A stretch of DNA of 64,000 nt from the NCBI GenBank assembly GCA_937877545.1, contig CALFJE010000093.1, forward strand, positions 31,111 to 95,110. Direction: 5' to 3'. The DNA comes from an uncultured Selenomonadales bacterium (lineage in GTDB: Bacteria > Bacillota > Negativicutes > Selenomonadales > Selenomonadaceae). Positions 48,884-59,097 of the stretch are shown here, piece after piece (positions within the stretch are counted from its first letter, which is position 1; each line of letters begins with the position of its first letter). Position numbers and translations under genes: made by a program. The notes under the pieces are model-generated. The model worked only from the letters and a program-made list of their open reading frames with translations, was not told the DNA's origin and did no database searches.

Positions 48884-48901
48884 AATAATTCCTCCTTAGT
48901 C

Positions 48902-48964
48902 GGGAGTCGCTGCTCCCAACGTTGCTCCGCGACAGTTCCCTTGACGGGCGGAATTTTTCCCGCC
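48902..48964 (-). promoter_or_regulatory. Possible S10 leader hairpins
   Basis: Two inverted repeats upstream of rpsJ on the minus strand: CGGGAA with TTCCGCC around 48947-48964, and GGGAG-six bases-CTCCC at 48917-48902, the latter 20 bases before the start codon. They lack T-runs. They could form a regulatory leader, but I see no match to the known L4-binding structure. Confidence 0.35.
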
Positions 48965-48989
48965 TAGCAATCTGCCGCGTCAAAGCCGG

Positions 48990-49062
48990 TTAGGGATTAG
49001 GGATTAGGAATTAGGAATTAGGAATTAGGATTTTCCTACTCCCTACTACCTACTACCTACTT
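48990..49062. repeat. Double heptanucleotide repeat array between rpsJ and tuf
   Basis: Six units of TTAGGGA/TTAGGAA/TTAGGAT (48990-49031) followed after three T by four units CCTACTC/CCTACTA/CCTACTT (49035-49062). The period is strictly seven. The two halves are partly complementary (TTAGG against CCTAC), so an imperfect hairpin could form in RNA. Confidence 0.88.
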
Positions 49063-49145
49063 TATCAGCAACAGCGGCCGGCAATCAGTTCTTGGGCTGA
49101 CTACCGACCGCCTCACCGATTTATTGACTGAGTGTCAACAATTTT

Positions 49146-50351
49146 TTACGCTTCAAGAATTTCGATAACACGCCCCGAACCGACCGTGTGACCGCCCTCG
49201 CGGATAGCGAAGAGCAAGCCTTTTTCGATAGCAATCGGGGTAATGAGTTCGACCGTCATTTCGATATGGTCGCCGGGCATGCACATTTCAGCCGCGTTGC
49301 CGTTGGTGTCCTTGAGGTCGCTGACGACGCCCGTAACGTCGGTGGTGCGGAAGTAGAACTGCGGGCGATAGTTGGCGAAGAACGGAGTATGACGTCCGCC
49401 CTCGTCTTTGGTAAGGACGTAAACCTGAGCCTTGAACTTCGTGTGCGGATGAATCGTGCCGGGCTTGGCGATAACCTGACCGCGCTCAATTTCCTTACGG
49501 TCGACGCCGCGCAGGAGGACACCGACGTTATCGCCGGCAACCGCGCTGTCGAGGAGCTTGCGGAACATTTCAATGCCAGTGGCAACAGTCTTGCGAGGCT
49601 CGTCACGAAGACCGACGATCTCAACAGGCTCGTTGATCTTCAACATGCCGCGCTCAACACGACCCGTGGCAACCGTGCCGCGACCGGTAATCGTGAACAC
49701 GTCTTCAACCGGCATAAGGAAGGGCTTATCGGTGTCGCGTTCGGGCGTCGGAATGTATTCGTCAACGGCGTCGAGGAGTTTAAGAATGTTTTCTTTCTGA
49801 GCGGCGTCGCCTTCGAGCGCGAGGAGAGCCGAACCCGCGATAACGGGGATGTCGTCGCCGGGGAATTCGTACTTGCTGAGCAGTTCGCGGACTTCCATCT
49901 CAACGAGTTCGAGGAGTTCGGGGTCGTCAACCTGATCAACCTTGTTAAGGAACACGACGATAGCGGGAACGCCGACCTGACGGGCAAGCAGGATATGTTC
50001 GCGAGTCTGGGGCATGGGACCGTCGGAGGCGGCAACGACGAGAATCGCGCCGTCCATCTGCGCGGCACCGGTGATCATGTTCTTAATATAGTCGGCGTGA
50101 CCGGGGCAGTCGACGTGCGCATAGTGGCGTTTTTCGGTCTCATACTCAACGTGCGCGGTGTTAATCGTGATGCCGCGTTCGCGCTCTTCCGGAGCCTTAT
50201 CGATGTTCTCGTAGGATTCGTATTTGGCGAAACCTTTTTCCGAGAGGATCTTAGTGATAGCCGCCGTCAAGGTGGTCTTGCCGTGGTCGATATGCCCGAT
50301 AGTACCGATGTTTACGTGGGGTTTACTGCGGTCAAATTTCTGTTTTGCCAT
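49146..50351 (-). CDS. tuf: Elongation factor Tu
   Basis: Delivers aminoacyl-tRNA to the ribosome. The 401 residues contain the G-domain motifs [14 protein letters not shown] and NKVD, the effector loop around [11 protein letters not shown], and domains II and III ([26 protein letters not shown]). It is the last gene of the str operon here, 50 bases after fusA, followed by the repeat-containing gap before rpsJ. Confidence 0.99.
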   Translation of the reverse strand: MAKQKFDRSKPHVNIGTIGHIDHGKTTLTAAITKILSEKGFAKYESYENIDKAPEERERGITINTAHVEYETEKRHYAHVDCPGHADYIKNMITGAAQMDGAILVVAASDGPMPQTREHILLARQVGVPAIVVFLNKVDQVDDPELLELVEMEVRELLSKYEFPGDDIPVIAGSALLALEGDAAQKENILKLLDAVDEYIPTPERDTDKPFLMPVEDVFTITGRGTVATGRVERGMLKINEPVEIVGLRDEPRKTVATGIEMFRKLLDSAVAGDNVGVLLRGVDRKEIERGQVIAKPGTIHPHTKFKAQVYVLTKDEGGRHTPFFANYRPQFYFRTTDVTGVVSDLKDTNGNAAEMCMPGDHIEMTVELITPIAIEKGLLFAIREGGHTVGSGRVIEILEA

Positions 50352-50400
50352 TTAAACAAACACTCCTTAGGTTGTAAAAGATTATCCAATCATTGAGCCG

Positions 50401-52485
50401 TTAATCAATCGGCTCTCCCTTGTATCTCGCAACGATAGCGTCCGCAATATTTTTGGGCACCTCGTCGTAGTAGGCAACTTCCATTGAGTAGGTACCGCGC
50501 CCTTGAGTTTTTGAGCGCAAGTCCGTCGAGTAGCCGAACATCTCGGACAGCGGAACGAACGCGTGGATTATCTGCAGGTTATTGCGCGGCTCCATGCCGT
50601 CAATCTTCCCGCGTCGCGAATTCAAATCGCCGATAACGTCGCCCATATAATCTTCGGGCACCGTGACCTCGACTTTGACGTAAGGCTCCAGCAACACGGG
50701 CTTAGCCTTTTCAGCCGCCGCCTTGAACGCCAACGAACCTGCGATTTTGAACGCCGCCTCGGAGCTGTCGACCTCGTGAAAACTGCCGTCGTAAACGGTC
50801 GCCTTCACGTCGACAATCGGGAAGCCCGCCAGTACGCCGTTCTCCATGGCTTGCTTGACGCCCGCCTCAATCGGATTGATGTACTCTTTGGGAATGACGC
50901 CGCCGACGATTTTGTTTTCAAAGACGAAGCCTGCGCCGGTCTCATTCGGCTCGATTTCAATCCAGCAGTGACCGTATTGCCCGTGTCCGCCCGTCTGACG
51001 AATGAATTTGCCTTCGCCCTTCTGCGCCTTGCGAATCGTCTCGCGGTAAGCAACTTGCGGCTCACCGACCTTGCAGTCAACGTGGAACTCTTGAAGCATA
51101 CGATCAACGATAATCTGCAAATGCAACTCGCCCATGCCCGAAATTATGACTTGCCCGGTTTCGGCGTCTGTGCGCACTTTGAAGGTCGGATCCTCCTCGG
51201 CAAGCTTTTGGAGCGCGATACCCATTTTATCCTGGTCGTTTTTGGTTGAAGGTTCGACGGCAACCGAGATAACGGGGTCGGGGAACTCCATAGACTCAAG
51301 GATAATCGGGTGCGCCTCGTCGCAAAGGGTGTCGCCGGTGGTGGTATCCTTCAAGCCGACCGCCGCCGCAATGTCGCCGCTGTAGACGGTATCGATTTCC
51401 TTGCGGTTATTGGCGTGCATTTGGAGGATACGCCCGATGCGCTCCTTTTTGCCCTTGGTCGAGTTGTAGACGTAGGAGCCGCTTTTGAGCGAGCCGCTGT
51501 ACACTCTGAAGAACGCGAGCTTGCCGACGAACGGATCGGTCATAATCTTGAACGCGAGGGCGGCAAAAGGTTCCTCGTCGCTTGCGGGACGCGAATCTTC
51601 GGAGCCGTCGGGCTTGACGCCTTCAATCGGGGGAATATCGGTGGGGGCGGGCATGTAGTCGACAATGGCGTCAAGCAACGGTTGCACGCCGCGATTGCGA
51701 TAAGACGTGCCGCACGTGACGGGCGTCATTGTACAATCGAGCGTCGCCTTGCGAATGACGGCTTTAACCTCGTCGATTGTGACTTCCTCGCCGCCGAGAT
51801 ATTTCTCCATAAAATCATCGTCTTGTTCCGCGCAGGCTTCCAAAAGCTTATCGCGATAATCTTCCGCCATGTCGCGCATGTCGTCGGGGATTTCAACCTC
51901 ATTGGCGACTTTGCCGAGGTCGTCCTCGTAGACAATCGCCTCCATTTTAACGAGGTCGATAATGCCTTGGAAGTTGTCCTCCGCACCTATAGGCAGTTGA
52001 ATCGCAACGGCGTTGGTATGGAGCCGGTCGCGCATCATCTGGATAACGTGGTAGAAATCCGCGCCCGTGATGTCCATTTTGTTGACGTAAGCCATACGCG
52101 GGACGTTGTAACGCTCCGCCTGCCGCCAAACGGTTTCAGTTTGTGGCTCGACGCCGCCGCGTGCCGTCAATATGGCAAGTGCGCCGTCCAATACTCTCAA
52201 AGACCTTTCGACCTCGACCGTAAAGTCAACGTGACCGGGCGTGTCGATGATATTGATTCGGTGATTCTTCCAGAAACAAGTTGTCGCCGCCGATGTTATG
52301 GTAATGCCGCGTTCTTGTTCCTGCTTCATCCAGTCCATAGTCGCCGCGCCTTCGTGCACTTCGCCGAGCTTGTGATTGACACCCGTATAAAAAAGAATCC
52401 GCTCGGTGGTGGTCGTCTTGCCGGCGTCTATGTGCGCCATGATACCGATGTTGCGAGTTTTTTCCAGTGAAAACTCTCTAGACAC
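50401..52485 (-). CDS. fusA: Elongation factor G
   Basis: Translocase GTPase moving tRNA-mRNA through the ribosome. The 694 residues show [22 protein letters not shown], the switch region [11 protein letters not shown], domain IV (the GHGQYGHC segment) and domain V ([17 protein letters not shown]). It starts with GTG after AAGGAG. It lies between rpsG and tuf in the classical str order. Confidence 0.99.
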   Translation of the reverse strand: MSREFSLEKTRNIGIMAHIDAGKTTTTERILFYTGVNHKLGEVHEGAATMDWMKQEQERGITITSAATTCFWKNHRINIIDTPGHVDFTVEVERSLRVLDGALAILTARGGVEPQTETVWRQAERYNVPRMAYVNKMDITGADFYHVIQMMRDRLHTNAVAIQLPIGAEDNFQGIIDLVKMEAIVYEDDLGKVANEVEIPDDMRDMAEDYRDKLLEACAEQDDDFMEKYLGGEEVTIDEVKAVIRKATLDCTMTPVTCGTSYRNRGVQPLLDAIVDYMPAPTDIPPIEGVKPDGSEDSRPASDEEPFAALAFKIMTDPFVGKLAFFRVYSGSLKSGSYVYNSTKGKKERIGRILQMHANNRKEIDTVYSGDIAAAVGLKDTTTGDTLCDEAHPIILESMEFPDPVISVAVEPSTKNDQDKMGIALQKLAEEDPTFKVRTDAETGQVIISGMGELHLQIIVDRMLQEFHVDCKVGEPQVAYRETIRKAQKGEGKFIRQTGGHGQYGHCWIEIEPNETGAGFVFENKIVGGVIPKEYINPIEAGVKQAMENGVLAGFPIVDVKATVYDGSFHEVDSSEAAFKIAGSLAFKAAAEKAKPVLLEPYVKVEVTVPEDYMGDVIGDLNSRRGKIDGMEPRNNLQIIHAFVPLSEMFGYSTDLRSKTQGRGTYSMEVAYYDEVPKNIADAIVARYKGEPID

Positions 52486-52497
52486 GAAACTTGCTCC

Positions 52498-53047
<550 letters not shown>

Positions 53048-53049
<2 letters not shown>

Positions 53050-53431
53050 ACTTTTTCTTCGCCTTAGCTTTCTTTGCGCCGTATTTTGAACGCGCTTGCT
53101 TGCGGTCTTGAACGCCGGCGGTATCGAGGGAGCCGCGAATGATATGGTAGCGAACACCCGGCAAATCCTTGACGCGCCCGCCGCGAATTAAAACAACGCT
53201 ATGCTCCTGCAGATTATGCCCTATGCCGGGGATATATGCAGTGACTTCGATAGCGTTGGTCAAGCGGACACGTGCGACCTTACGAAGTGCCGAATTCGGT
53301 TTCTTGGGCGTCGTCGTGTATACGCGAGTGCACACGCCGCGTTTCTGCGGGCACTCCTTCAGAGCCGGAGCGGTGGATTTCTCCTCCAACATCTGACGAC
53401 CTTTCCTTACCAATTGGTTTATGGTTGGCAT
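53048..53431 (-). CDS. rpsL: 30S ribosomal protein S12
   Basis: Decoding-centre protein and streptomycin resistance site. The 127 residues open [20 protein letters not shown] and include the functional loop [20 protein letters not shown] (with the usual lysine) and [27 protein letters not shown] precedes the ATG. First gene of the str operon. Confidence 0.99.
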
Positions 53432-53478
53432 GCGCCCACCTCCTTCCGATTTATTGATGCCTGTTTAAAAGCGGCGTA

Positions 53479-53507
53479 ATGTTATCATTGGCAAAAATGG
53501 CTGTCAA
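53479..53507 (-). promoter_or_regulatory. Promoter of the rpsL-rpsG-fusA-tuf operon
   Basis: On the minus strand a perfect TTGACA (53507-53502), 17 bases, TAACAT (53484-53479), 48 bases before the rpsL start. Confidence 0.8.
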
Positions 53508-53801
53508 GCGCGCCATTACGCGACCTTTTAACGCAACTTTTCTCAGCAAAAAAACGCTGTCCGCCGCCGACAAACCGCGCCGTTACGCCAAAGTCTCGCG
53601 CCTCGATTCGTAAGCGGGGGAGGAAGGATTTCTATAGGTGTTTATCGGCGTCAATGCTTAACTGAAACCTGCGGAGCCGAAAAGCCGTTGTTCGCCATCT
53701 GACAGCAGTTGTTTGCTTGCCTGTGAAAATGTTCACTCTGCGCGGCGGCGAAATGCAAGATTACCTTCGGTCATGCCGATTCACCTTTATTTTCAGACAG
53801 T

Positions 53802-53835
53802 AAAAAAATCTCCCCGCCCTCACGAGCGAAGAGAC
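53802..53835 (-). terminator. Rho-independent terminator of aspS
   Basis: On the minus strand TCTCTTCGCTC, loop GTGA, GGGCGGGGAGA with wobble pairs, then seven T, ten bases after the aspS stop. Confidence 0.82.
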
Positions 53836-53845
53836 CGATTATAAG

Positions 53846-55630
53846 TTACTTTTTCTTGACGGCGGTTTTTATGTAAAGCTCACGAAGTTGCTTTTCGTCG
53901 ACTTCGCCGGGCGCGTGGCTCATCGGGTCAATCGCGCTCTGCGTCTTCGGGAAGGCTATCACGTCGCGAATCGATTTGCGCTTAGCCATAAGCATTACCA
54001 GGCGGTCAAGTCCGAATGCTATTCCGCCGTGCGGAGGCGTGCCGTATTCAAACGCGTCCATAAGGAAACCGAACTTCGCATGAGCCTCCTCAGCCGTCAA
54101 GCCGATAGCCTCAAAGACTTTCTCCTGAACGTCGCGGCGATATATGCGCAAACTGCCGCCGCCGACTTCCACGCCGTTTAAAACTATGTCGTAGGCGTTC
54201 GCCTTAACCTTGTCGGGCGCGGTCAGCAGTAAGTCAATATCCTCCTCACGCGGCGACGTAAACGGGTGGTGCATTGCCTTGTAACGTTTGTCCTCCTCGA
54301 CGTACTCGAACATCGGGAAATCCACTACCCACAGGAAGCAAAGCTTGTTCGGGTCGATTAAGCCTCTGCGCCGCGCCATTTCCAAACGTAATTCGCCCAA
54401 AGCTTGAGCCACGACCGACGGCTTGTCTCCGACGACCAACAGCAAATCGCCCGTCTCGCAACCCGTGGCTTTCTTGACAGCCTCGAACGTCTCCTCGCTG
54501 TAAAATTTCTTGAACGGCGATTTGACGCCCTCCGCCGAATATTGAATCCACGCCAAACCTTTAGCCCCGTAAGTCTTGACGTACTCAACCAAACCGTCAA
54601 GCTCCCTGCGCGGAATGTCCGCGTAGCCTTCGACGCGGATAACCTTAATCTGCCCGTTGTTTTCGAGGACGCTGTTAAAGACTTTGAACTCCGAACCCTT
54701 GACCAGCTCCGAAATGTCTTGAAGCTCCATACCGAATCGCATATCGGGCTTGTCGGAACCGAAACGCCGCATTGCCTCCTCCCAACTCATGCGCTCAAAC
54801 GGCGTCTTAACCTCAACGTCGAGCGTCGCCTCAAAGATTTGCTTGATAAGCCCCTCCATGAGCGTGAGGATTTGGTCTTGATTGAGGAACGACGTTTCTA
54901 TATCGAGTTGCGTGAATTCGGGCTGCCTGTCTGCGCGGAGGTCTTCGTCGCGGAAACAGCGCACGATTTGGAAATACTTTTCAAAGCCCGAAACCATAAG
55001 CAACTGCTTGAAGATTTGCGGCGATTGCGGCAGGGCGTAGAATTGCCCCGGATTGAGGCGGCTCGGTACCAAAAAGTCGCGGGCACCTTCGGGCGTCGAG
55101 CGGCAAAGCATCGGCGTTTCGATCTCAAGGAAGCCGTTGGCGTCGAGGTAGTCGCGCATAATCTTCGTAACGCGGTGGCGCAACATGATATTGCGTTGCA
55201 TTTCGGGGCGGCGCAGGTCAAGATAGCGATAGCGCAAGCGAACGTTTTCGTCCGCGTCCACGCCGTCCTGAATGTAAAACGGCGGAGTCTTTGCCTTGTT
55301 GAGTATCCTAAGCTCGGCGACGAGAATCTCAATTTCGCCGGTCGCCATTTTCGGATTGATTGTATCTTCCGAACGCGCACGAACGGAGCCGCGCACGCCG
55401 ATAACAAATTCGTTGCGGAGCGTCTCAGCCTTGGCGAAGTCAAGCCCCTCGGTCGAGCCGTCGAAGACAATCTGAACTATGCCGCTCCTGTCGCGCATAT
55501 CGACGAAGATTAAGCCGCCGTGGTCGCGCCGACGCGATACCCAGCCCGCGAGCTGTACCTCCTTGCCCACGTCTGTGATTCGGAGTTCGCCGCATTGCGC
55601 CGTTCGCTCCATGCCTGTCAATGTTTCCAA
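53846..55630 (-). CDS. aspS: Aspartyl-tRNA synthetase
   Basis: Class II synthetase for tRNA-Asp. The 594-residue protein has the N-terminal OB-fold anticodon-binding domain (VQLAGWVSRRRDHGGLIFVD), class II motif 2 (FRDEDLRADRQPEFTQLD), the bacterial GAD insertion and motif 3 (GIAFGLDRLVMLMA). The TTG start at 55630 has AAGGAGG eight bases upstream; a longer in-frame ATG extends over the promoter and lacks support. Whether it also charges tRNA-Asn cannot be told, since no gatCAB or asnS is in view. It is monocistronic. Confidence 0.97.
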   Translation of the reverse strand: METLTGMERTAQCGELRITDVGKEVQLAGWVSRRRDHGGLIFVDMRDRSGIVQIVFDGSTEGLDFAKAETLRNEFVIGVRGSVRARSEDTINPKMATGEIEILVAELRILNKAKTPPFYIQDGVDADENVRLRYRYLDLRRPEMQRNIMLRHRVTKIMRDYLDANGFLEIETPMLCRSTPEGARDFLVPSRLNPGQFYALPQSPQIFKQLLMVSGFEKYFQIVRCFRDEDLRADRQPEFTQLDIETSFLNQDQILTLMEGLIKQIFEATLDVEVKTPFERMSWEEAMRRFGSDKPDMRFGMELQDISELVKGSEFKVFNSVLENNGQIKVIRVEGYADIPRRELDGLVEYVKTYGAKGLAWIQYSAEGVKSPFKKFYSEETFEAVKKATGCETGDLLLVVGDKPSVVAQALGELRLEMARRRGLIDPNKLCFLWVVDFPMFEYVEEDKRYKAMHHPFTSPREEDIDLLLTAPDKVKANAYDIVLNGVEVGGGSLRIYRRDVQEKVFEAIGLTAEEAHAKFGFLMDAFEYGTPPHGGIAFGLDRLVMLMAKRKSIRDVIAFPKTQSAIDPMSHAPGEVDEKQLRELYIKTAVKKK

Positions 55631-55656
55631 ATTTATTACCTCCTTAAAGTCAAACA

Positions 55657-55685
55657 ATCATAATTAACGGCGGGCGTCCTGTCAA
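55657..55685 (-). promoter_or_regulatory. Promoter of aspS
   Basis: On the minus strand a perfect TTGACA (55685-55680), 17 bases, TATGAT (55662-55657), 27 bases before the TTG start. Confidence 0.8.
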
Positions 55686-55743
55686 CCATTGCCAAAGCCC
55701 GTCGCGTGTTATAAAGTACCGCAAAAACTTTGGAGGGCTGATT

Positions 55744-56817
55744 ATGAATTCTACTCCGTTCAGCGATAAGCCGTGGCGTCCGTTTTTTATCAGAGATTTA
55801 TTTGAAGTGTTTTTGCCTTCGGGCGACACGCAAGCCGATAAATGCGAGCCGGGCGATATTCCATTAGTTTCGGCGGGTTCAAGCAATAACGGCGTTTGCA
55901 AGCTCATAAAGTGTGGCGACGAAAAATCCAAACTCTATGACGGCAACCTCATCAGTGTCGACATGTTCGGGCAAGCCTTTTTCCACCCTTACAAATTTTA
56001 TTGCGTGTCGCATGGCAGAGTTAATCTTTTGCAGCCGCGCCGCGATTTGAATCGATACCACTTTATGTTTATTTGCACGTCGATAAACACCGCGACTAAG
56101 GGAAAGTTTTCCTATAATCAAATGTGCTCCAGCAAGCGAATTGCGCGGTTGCCCATTCAACTTCCCGTCGACGAGAGTGGCAAGCCCGATTATGACTACA
56201 TGGAGACTTACACGCGTCGAATCGAGACGGAACAGATTGAACGGTATCGTGAATTCGTTTCTATCGCCGACGCCGCGCAGGTTCCGCCGCTCAATCAAAA
56301 GCGTTGGAGACCGTTCATTATCGGCGAGCTGTTCAGATTGGAGGCGGGCAAGTCCAAGGGCTTGAATCATCTGGAGGAAGACGAGCAAGGCGTTCCGTAC
56401 CTTGGCGCGACCAATCGCAACAACGGCGTGCTGACGTTCGTGCGTCCCGTCGAAAGTTTGATTCAGCGCGGCAACCGCATAGCGTTCATACGCAACGGCG
56501 AGGGCTCAATCGGCTATTCCGTCTACAAGCGCGAGGATTTCATTGCCACGAGCGACATCACCTGCGGCTACGCTGACTTCCTGAACGAATACGTCGGGCT
56601 GTTCATTACGACGGTAGCGGATAAGGTTCGCGGCAAGTACAGCTTCAATTACAAGCGGAGCGATACGCGTCTGCGGAACGAACGGCTTATGTTACCCGTG
56701 AACGACGACGTCGAGCCTGATTTTGATTACATGGAGGCTTACGTGCGCAACGAGACTGCAAAGATTTATCGGCGGTATTTGGCTTACGTCGACGAACAAA
56801 AACAGGACGAGCTCTGA
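55744..56817 (+). CDS. Orphan type I restriction-modification specificity (S) subunit-like protein
   Basis: A 357-residue protein built of two related halves, each beginning W-R-P-F-I/F and F (KPWRPFFIRDLFEVF at about 9, KRWRPFIIGELFRLE at about 186) and each ending in a short helix after PDxDYMExY. This is the two-target-recognition-domain plan of HsdS/BcgI-S proteins, which choose the DNA sequence for methylation and cleavage. No hsdM, hsdR or fused methylase gene is in the window, so it is an orphan. The ATG follows GGAGGG by seven bases; a TATAAA at 55710 may belong to its promoter, but the -35 spacing is poor. Confidence 0.85.
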   Translation: MNSTPFSDKPWRPFFIRDLFEVFLPSGDTQADKCEPGDIPLVSAGSSNNGVCKLIKCGDEKSKLYDGNLISVDMFGQAFFHPYKFYCVSHGRVNLLQPRRDLNRYHFMFICTSINTATKGKFSYNQMCSSKRIARLPIQLPVDESGKPDYDYMETYTRRIETEQIERYREFVSIADAAQVPPLNQKRWRPFIIGELFRLEAGKSKGLNHLEEDEQGVPYLGATNRNNGVLTFVRPVESLIQRGNRIAFIRNGEGSIGYSVYKREDFIATSDITCGYADFLNEYVGLFITTVADKVRGKYSFNYKRSDTRLRNERLMLPVNDDVEPDFDYMEAYVRNETAKIYRRYLAYVDEQKQDEL

Positions 56818-56849
56818 AGCCCGTCCCGTTCTTGTGCTTACGGAAAGGA

Positions 56850-57116
56850 TTATTTGCGGAGATTCAACTGCGCGATAAGTTCGCGGTAACGATTGATGTC
56901 CTTTTTGTTGAGGTAGTTCAAGAGGCGGCGGCGTTGCCCGACCATCTTCAACAACCCGCGGCGGGAATGATGATCCTTCTTGTGTTGCTTGAGGTGTTCG
57001 GTCAAGTAGGAAATACGCGCCGTGAGCAATGCGACTTGAACTTCGGGCGAGCCGGTGTCGCCTTCGTGCATCGCGAATTTGTCCATAATCTCCTGTTTTG
57101 CCTGCTTGTCTAACAT
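56850..57116 (-). CDS. rpsO: 30S ribosomal protein S15
   Basis: A central-domain 16S rRNA binder. The 88 residues include [39 protein letters not shown] and [25 protein letters not shown] precedes the ATG by seven bases. The gene stands apart from the main ribosomal block and has its own promoter; pnp, a common neighbour, is not adjacent. Confidence 0.98.
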   Translation of the reverse strand: MLDKQAKQEIMDKFAMHEGDTGSPEVQVALLTARISYLTEHLKQHKKDHHSRRGLLKMVGQRRRLLNYLNKKDINRYRELIAQLNLRK

Positions 57117-57203
57117 GTCATGTCCTCCTGCGTTTAAGTTTTGTCCGTCAGCTCCAGTTCGCGTCGGAGTGTCGCCGAACCGCGCCGAGGTTAAGATTGA
57201 CGC

Positions 57204-57232
57204 AGTTTAACACAACAATAAATCGGCGTCAA
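57204..57232 (-). promoter_or_regulatory. Promoter of rpsO, with an 85-base leader
   Basis: On the minus strand TTGACG (57232-57227), 17 bases, TAAACT (57209-57204). The -35 overlaps the queC stop region. The long leader contains GC-rich short repeats and could carry an S15 autoregulatory fold, which I cannot verify by eye. Confidence 0.6.
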
Positions 57233-57921
57233 GTCAAGGCGGGGTCTTTTGCGTCGTTGAGTTCAAAAGCCCGCGCTCTGTCAATACAGGTGGCGCATTG
57301 CCCGCAAGGAACTTCGCCGCGTTCGTAACAGCTCCACGTCAGGTGATAGGGCGCACCCAGCTCCAAACCGACCTTGACGACGGCGGCTTTGCTTTGACCG
57401 AGGAAGGGCGCGACGAGCTTAATTTTTTCATAGGTACCGATACGAATCGCCGCGCTCATGGCGGCAACGAAATCTGCGCGGCAATCGGCGTAGGCAAAAG
57501 CAGCGGCGTCGTCAGCGTGCACACCGATATAAACCGCGACGCTTGAATCGTCGTAAAGTCCGTCCGCGAAACTTGCCGCCATAGAGAGCATAAGCCCGTT
57601 GCGGAAGGGGACATAGGTCGAAATGCGCGGCGAGTTACCTTGCTTAATCTGCGCGGCGTAGGAGCCTTTATCGAGCGGGGCGTCGGAAGTGTTAAGCAAC
57701 GCGGAATGCGACAGGCGGAAGACTTCCGAGGCGTCCAATTCGTAGTGGGCGACGTTGTAAAATTTGGCGACGTTTTGAGCCGCCTCCAGCTCTTTGGCGT
57801 GACGTTGCCCGTAAAAAACGGAAAGCGTCGACACGTCCGCCGCGCCGAATTTTTTAACCGCCAAAGCCAAACATGTCGTCGAATCAAGTCCGCCGCTTGA
57901 GAGTACCAGTGCCTTAGCCAT
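57229..57921 (-). CDS. queC: 7-cyano-7-deazaguanine synthase
   Basis: Makes preQ0, the precursor of queuosine in tRNA, from 7-carboxy-7-deazaguanine with ATP and ammonia. The 230 residues show the PP-loop SSGGLDSTTCLAL, FYGQRHAKELEAA, the conserved TYVPFRNGLML and a zinc site SCYERGEVPCGQCATCIDR. The ATG at 57921 overlaps the end of the glutaredoxin-like gene by eight bases. queD, queE and queF are not adjacent. Confidence 0.96.
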   Translation of the reverse strand: MAKALVLSSGGLDSTTCLALAVKKFGAADVSTLSVFYGQRHAKELEAAQNVAKFYNVAHYELDASEVFRLSHSALLNTSDAPLDKGSYAAQIKQGNSPRISTYVPFRNGLMLSMAASFADGLYDDSSVAVYIGVHADDAAAFAYADCRADFVAAMSAAIRIGTYEKIKLVAPFLGQSKAAVVKVGLELGAPYHLTWSCYERGEVPCGQCATCIDRARAFELNDAKDPALT

Positions 57922-58186
57922 TTGCCGCCTCGAAAACTTTCTTGACGTTGGCGCGGCATTCTTCGTAAGTTTCGCCGGGGTGCGCCTCGTAGATTTTATT
58001 GCCGTCAACGTACATGGTGGGGACGTAGTAATAATCGGCGAACTTGCCGGCGAGCTTGGGCTGAGTATTTTCGTCGATAACCTCAATGTCGGCGGGCGGA
58101 TAATTTTGTTTAAGTTCGTCAATCGCTCTGAAAGCCGCCGCGCAGTAGGGACAGCCCTCCATTTTAATCAGTGTGATTTTTTTCAT
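57914..58186 (-). CDS. Glutaredoxin-like thiol-disulfide protein
   Basis: A 90-residue thioredoxin-fold protein with the CPYC active site (residues 12-15), the cis-proline region YYYVPTMYVDG and a C-terminal helix. It would reduce disulfides or handle glutathione-like thiols in the cytoplasm; in anaerobic Firmicutes such proteins often pair with thioredoxin reductase or act alone. It starts nine bases after the map stop and overlaps queC by eight bases, so the three are one operon. Confidence 0.88.
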   Translation of the reverse strand: MKKITLIKMEGCPYCAAAFRAIDELKQNYPPADIEVIDENTQPKLAGKFADYYYVPTMYVDGNKIYEAHPGETYEECRANVKKVFEAANG

Positions 58187-58195
58187 GATAACCTC

Positions 58196-59068
58196 CTAAC
58201 TTGCAAGAACCTCCGCGCCGTTTTCGGTGATAAGAATCGTCTTTTCCCATTGCGCCGACAAACTGCCGTCTTTGGTGCGAACAGTCCAATGGTCGTCCTC
58301 GTCGACAATAACCTTGTAATCGCCCGCGTTAATCATCGGCTCGACGGTAAGCACAATGCCCGGTACCATAAGCATACCCGTTTCCGCCTTGCAATCGTGA
58401 CTGACGAACGGCTCCAAATGGAATTGCTTGCCTACGCCGTGCCCGCCCAAATCCGTGACGACCGAGTAGCCGTTATCGTGCGCCATCTTGCCGCAAGCCG
58501 CGCCTATGTCGCCTACGAAATGCCACGCCTTAGCCGCCGCAATGCCCGCCTCCATGATGTCGTGCGTCGTGTCGATAAGGTGTTGAGCTTCGGGCGAAAT
58601 GTCGCCGACGGTGTACATGCGCGAGGCGTCGGCAAAGTAGCCGTCCAGGTCGGTGGTAATGTCAATGTTGAGTATGTCGCCCGCCTTGAGAATCTCCTTG
58701 CGCGAGGGGATACCGTGGCAGACGACGTTGTTGACGGAAATGCAAATGCTCTTTGGAAAGCCCTCAAAGCCGAGGCAACTGGGGTGTGCGCCGTGACTTA
58801 CAATGAACTCATGCGCGGCATTGTTCAGCGTCAAGGTATCGACGCCCTCTTTAACCAGCTCGTTCATCAAGTCCAATGCGCCCGTGTTGATAACCGCCGC
58901 CCGCTTAATGCCCTCAATATCCGCCGCAGTGTTAATCAGACGTTTGGGCGGACGGACTTGCTGTTTAGCCTTGATAAATTTTATCTCGTCAATCCGTGCG
59001 TCAAAGTCGGCGTGGCATTTCTTGTACTTTTTGCCTGAGCCGCACCAACACGGGTCGTTTCGTTTCAT
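58196..59068 (-). CDS. map: Methionine aminopeptidase with N-terminal SEC-C zinc motif
   Basis: Removes the initiator methionine from nascent proteins. The 290 residues begin with a SEC-C motif (MKRNDPCWCGSGKKYKKCH), also found at the SecA C-terminus, which may place the enzyme at the ribosome. The type I catalytic domain follows, with metal ligands in NIDITTDLDGYFADAS, GHGVGKQFHLEP and VLTVEP. The ATG at 59068 is 12 bases after AAGGAG. In many Firmicutes map lies between adk and infA; in this genome that slot is empty and the SEC-C form is here. Confidence 0.95.
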   Translation of the reverse strand: MKRNDPCWCGSGKKYKKCHADFDARIDEIKFIKAKQQVRPPKRLINTAADIEGIKRAAVINTGALDLMNELVKEGVDTLTLNNAAHEFIVSHGAHPSCLGFEGFPKSICISVNNVVCHGIPSRKEILKAGDILNIDITTDLDGYFADASRMYTVGDISPEAQHLIDTTHDIMEAGIAAAKAWHFVGDIGAACGKMAHDNGYSVVTDLGGHGVGKQFHLEPFVSHDCKAETGMLMVPGIVLTVEPMINAGDYKVIVDEDDHWTVRTKDGSLSAQWEKTILITENGAEVLAS

Positions 59069-59097
59069 ATGTCGCAACATCTCCTTGAAAAACCGTA

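Larger units (their letters stand above)
53432..53845. other. 414-base intergenic region between rpsL and aspS
   Basis: It holds the rpsL promoter (53507-53479) and the aspS terminator (53835-53802). The roughly 290 bases between them contain no convincing gene; the best short frame (minus strand, ATG at about 53774) gives only 13 codons. I see no tRNA-like fold. A non-coding RNA such as 6S RNA cannot be excluded by eye. Confidence 0.5.

Noticed and set aside
49188..50396. 402-codon open frame on the plus strand
   Set aside because: It is the antisense shadow of tuf; there is no ribosome site and the protein resembles nothing. High GC third positions keep antisense frames open in this genome.
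55689..55715. Promoter TTGCCA/TATAAA for the specificity subunit
   Set aside because: The spacer is only 15 bases and the -35 is weak, so it was not listed as a feature.
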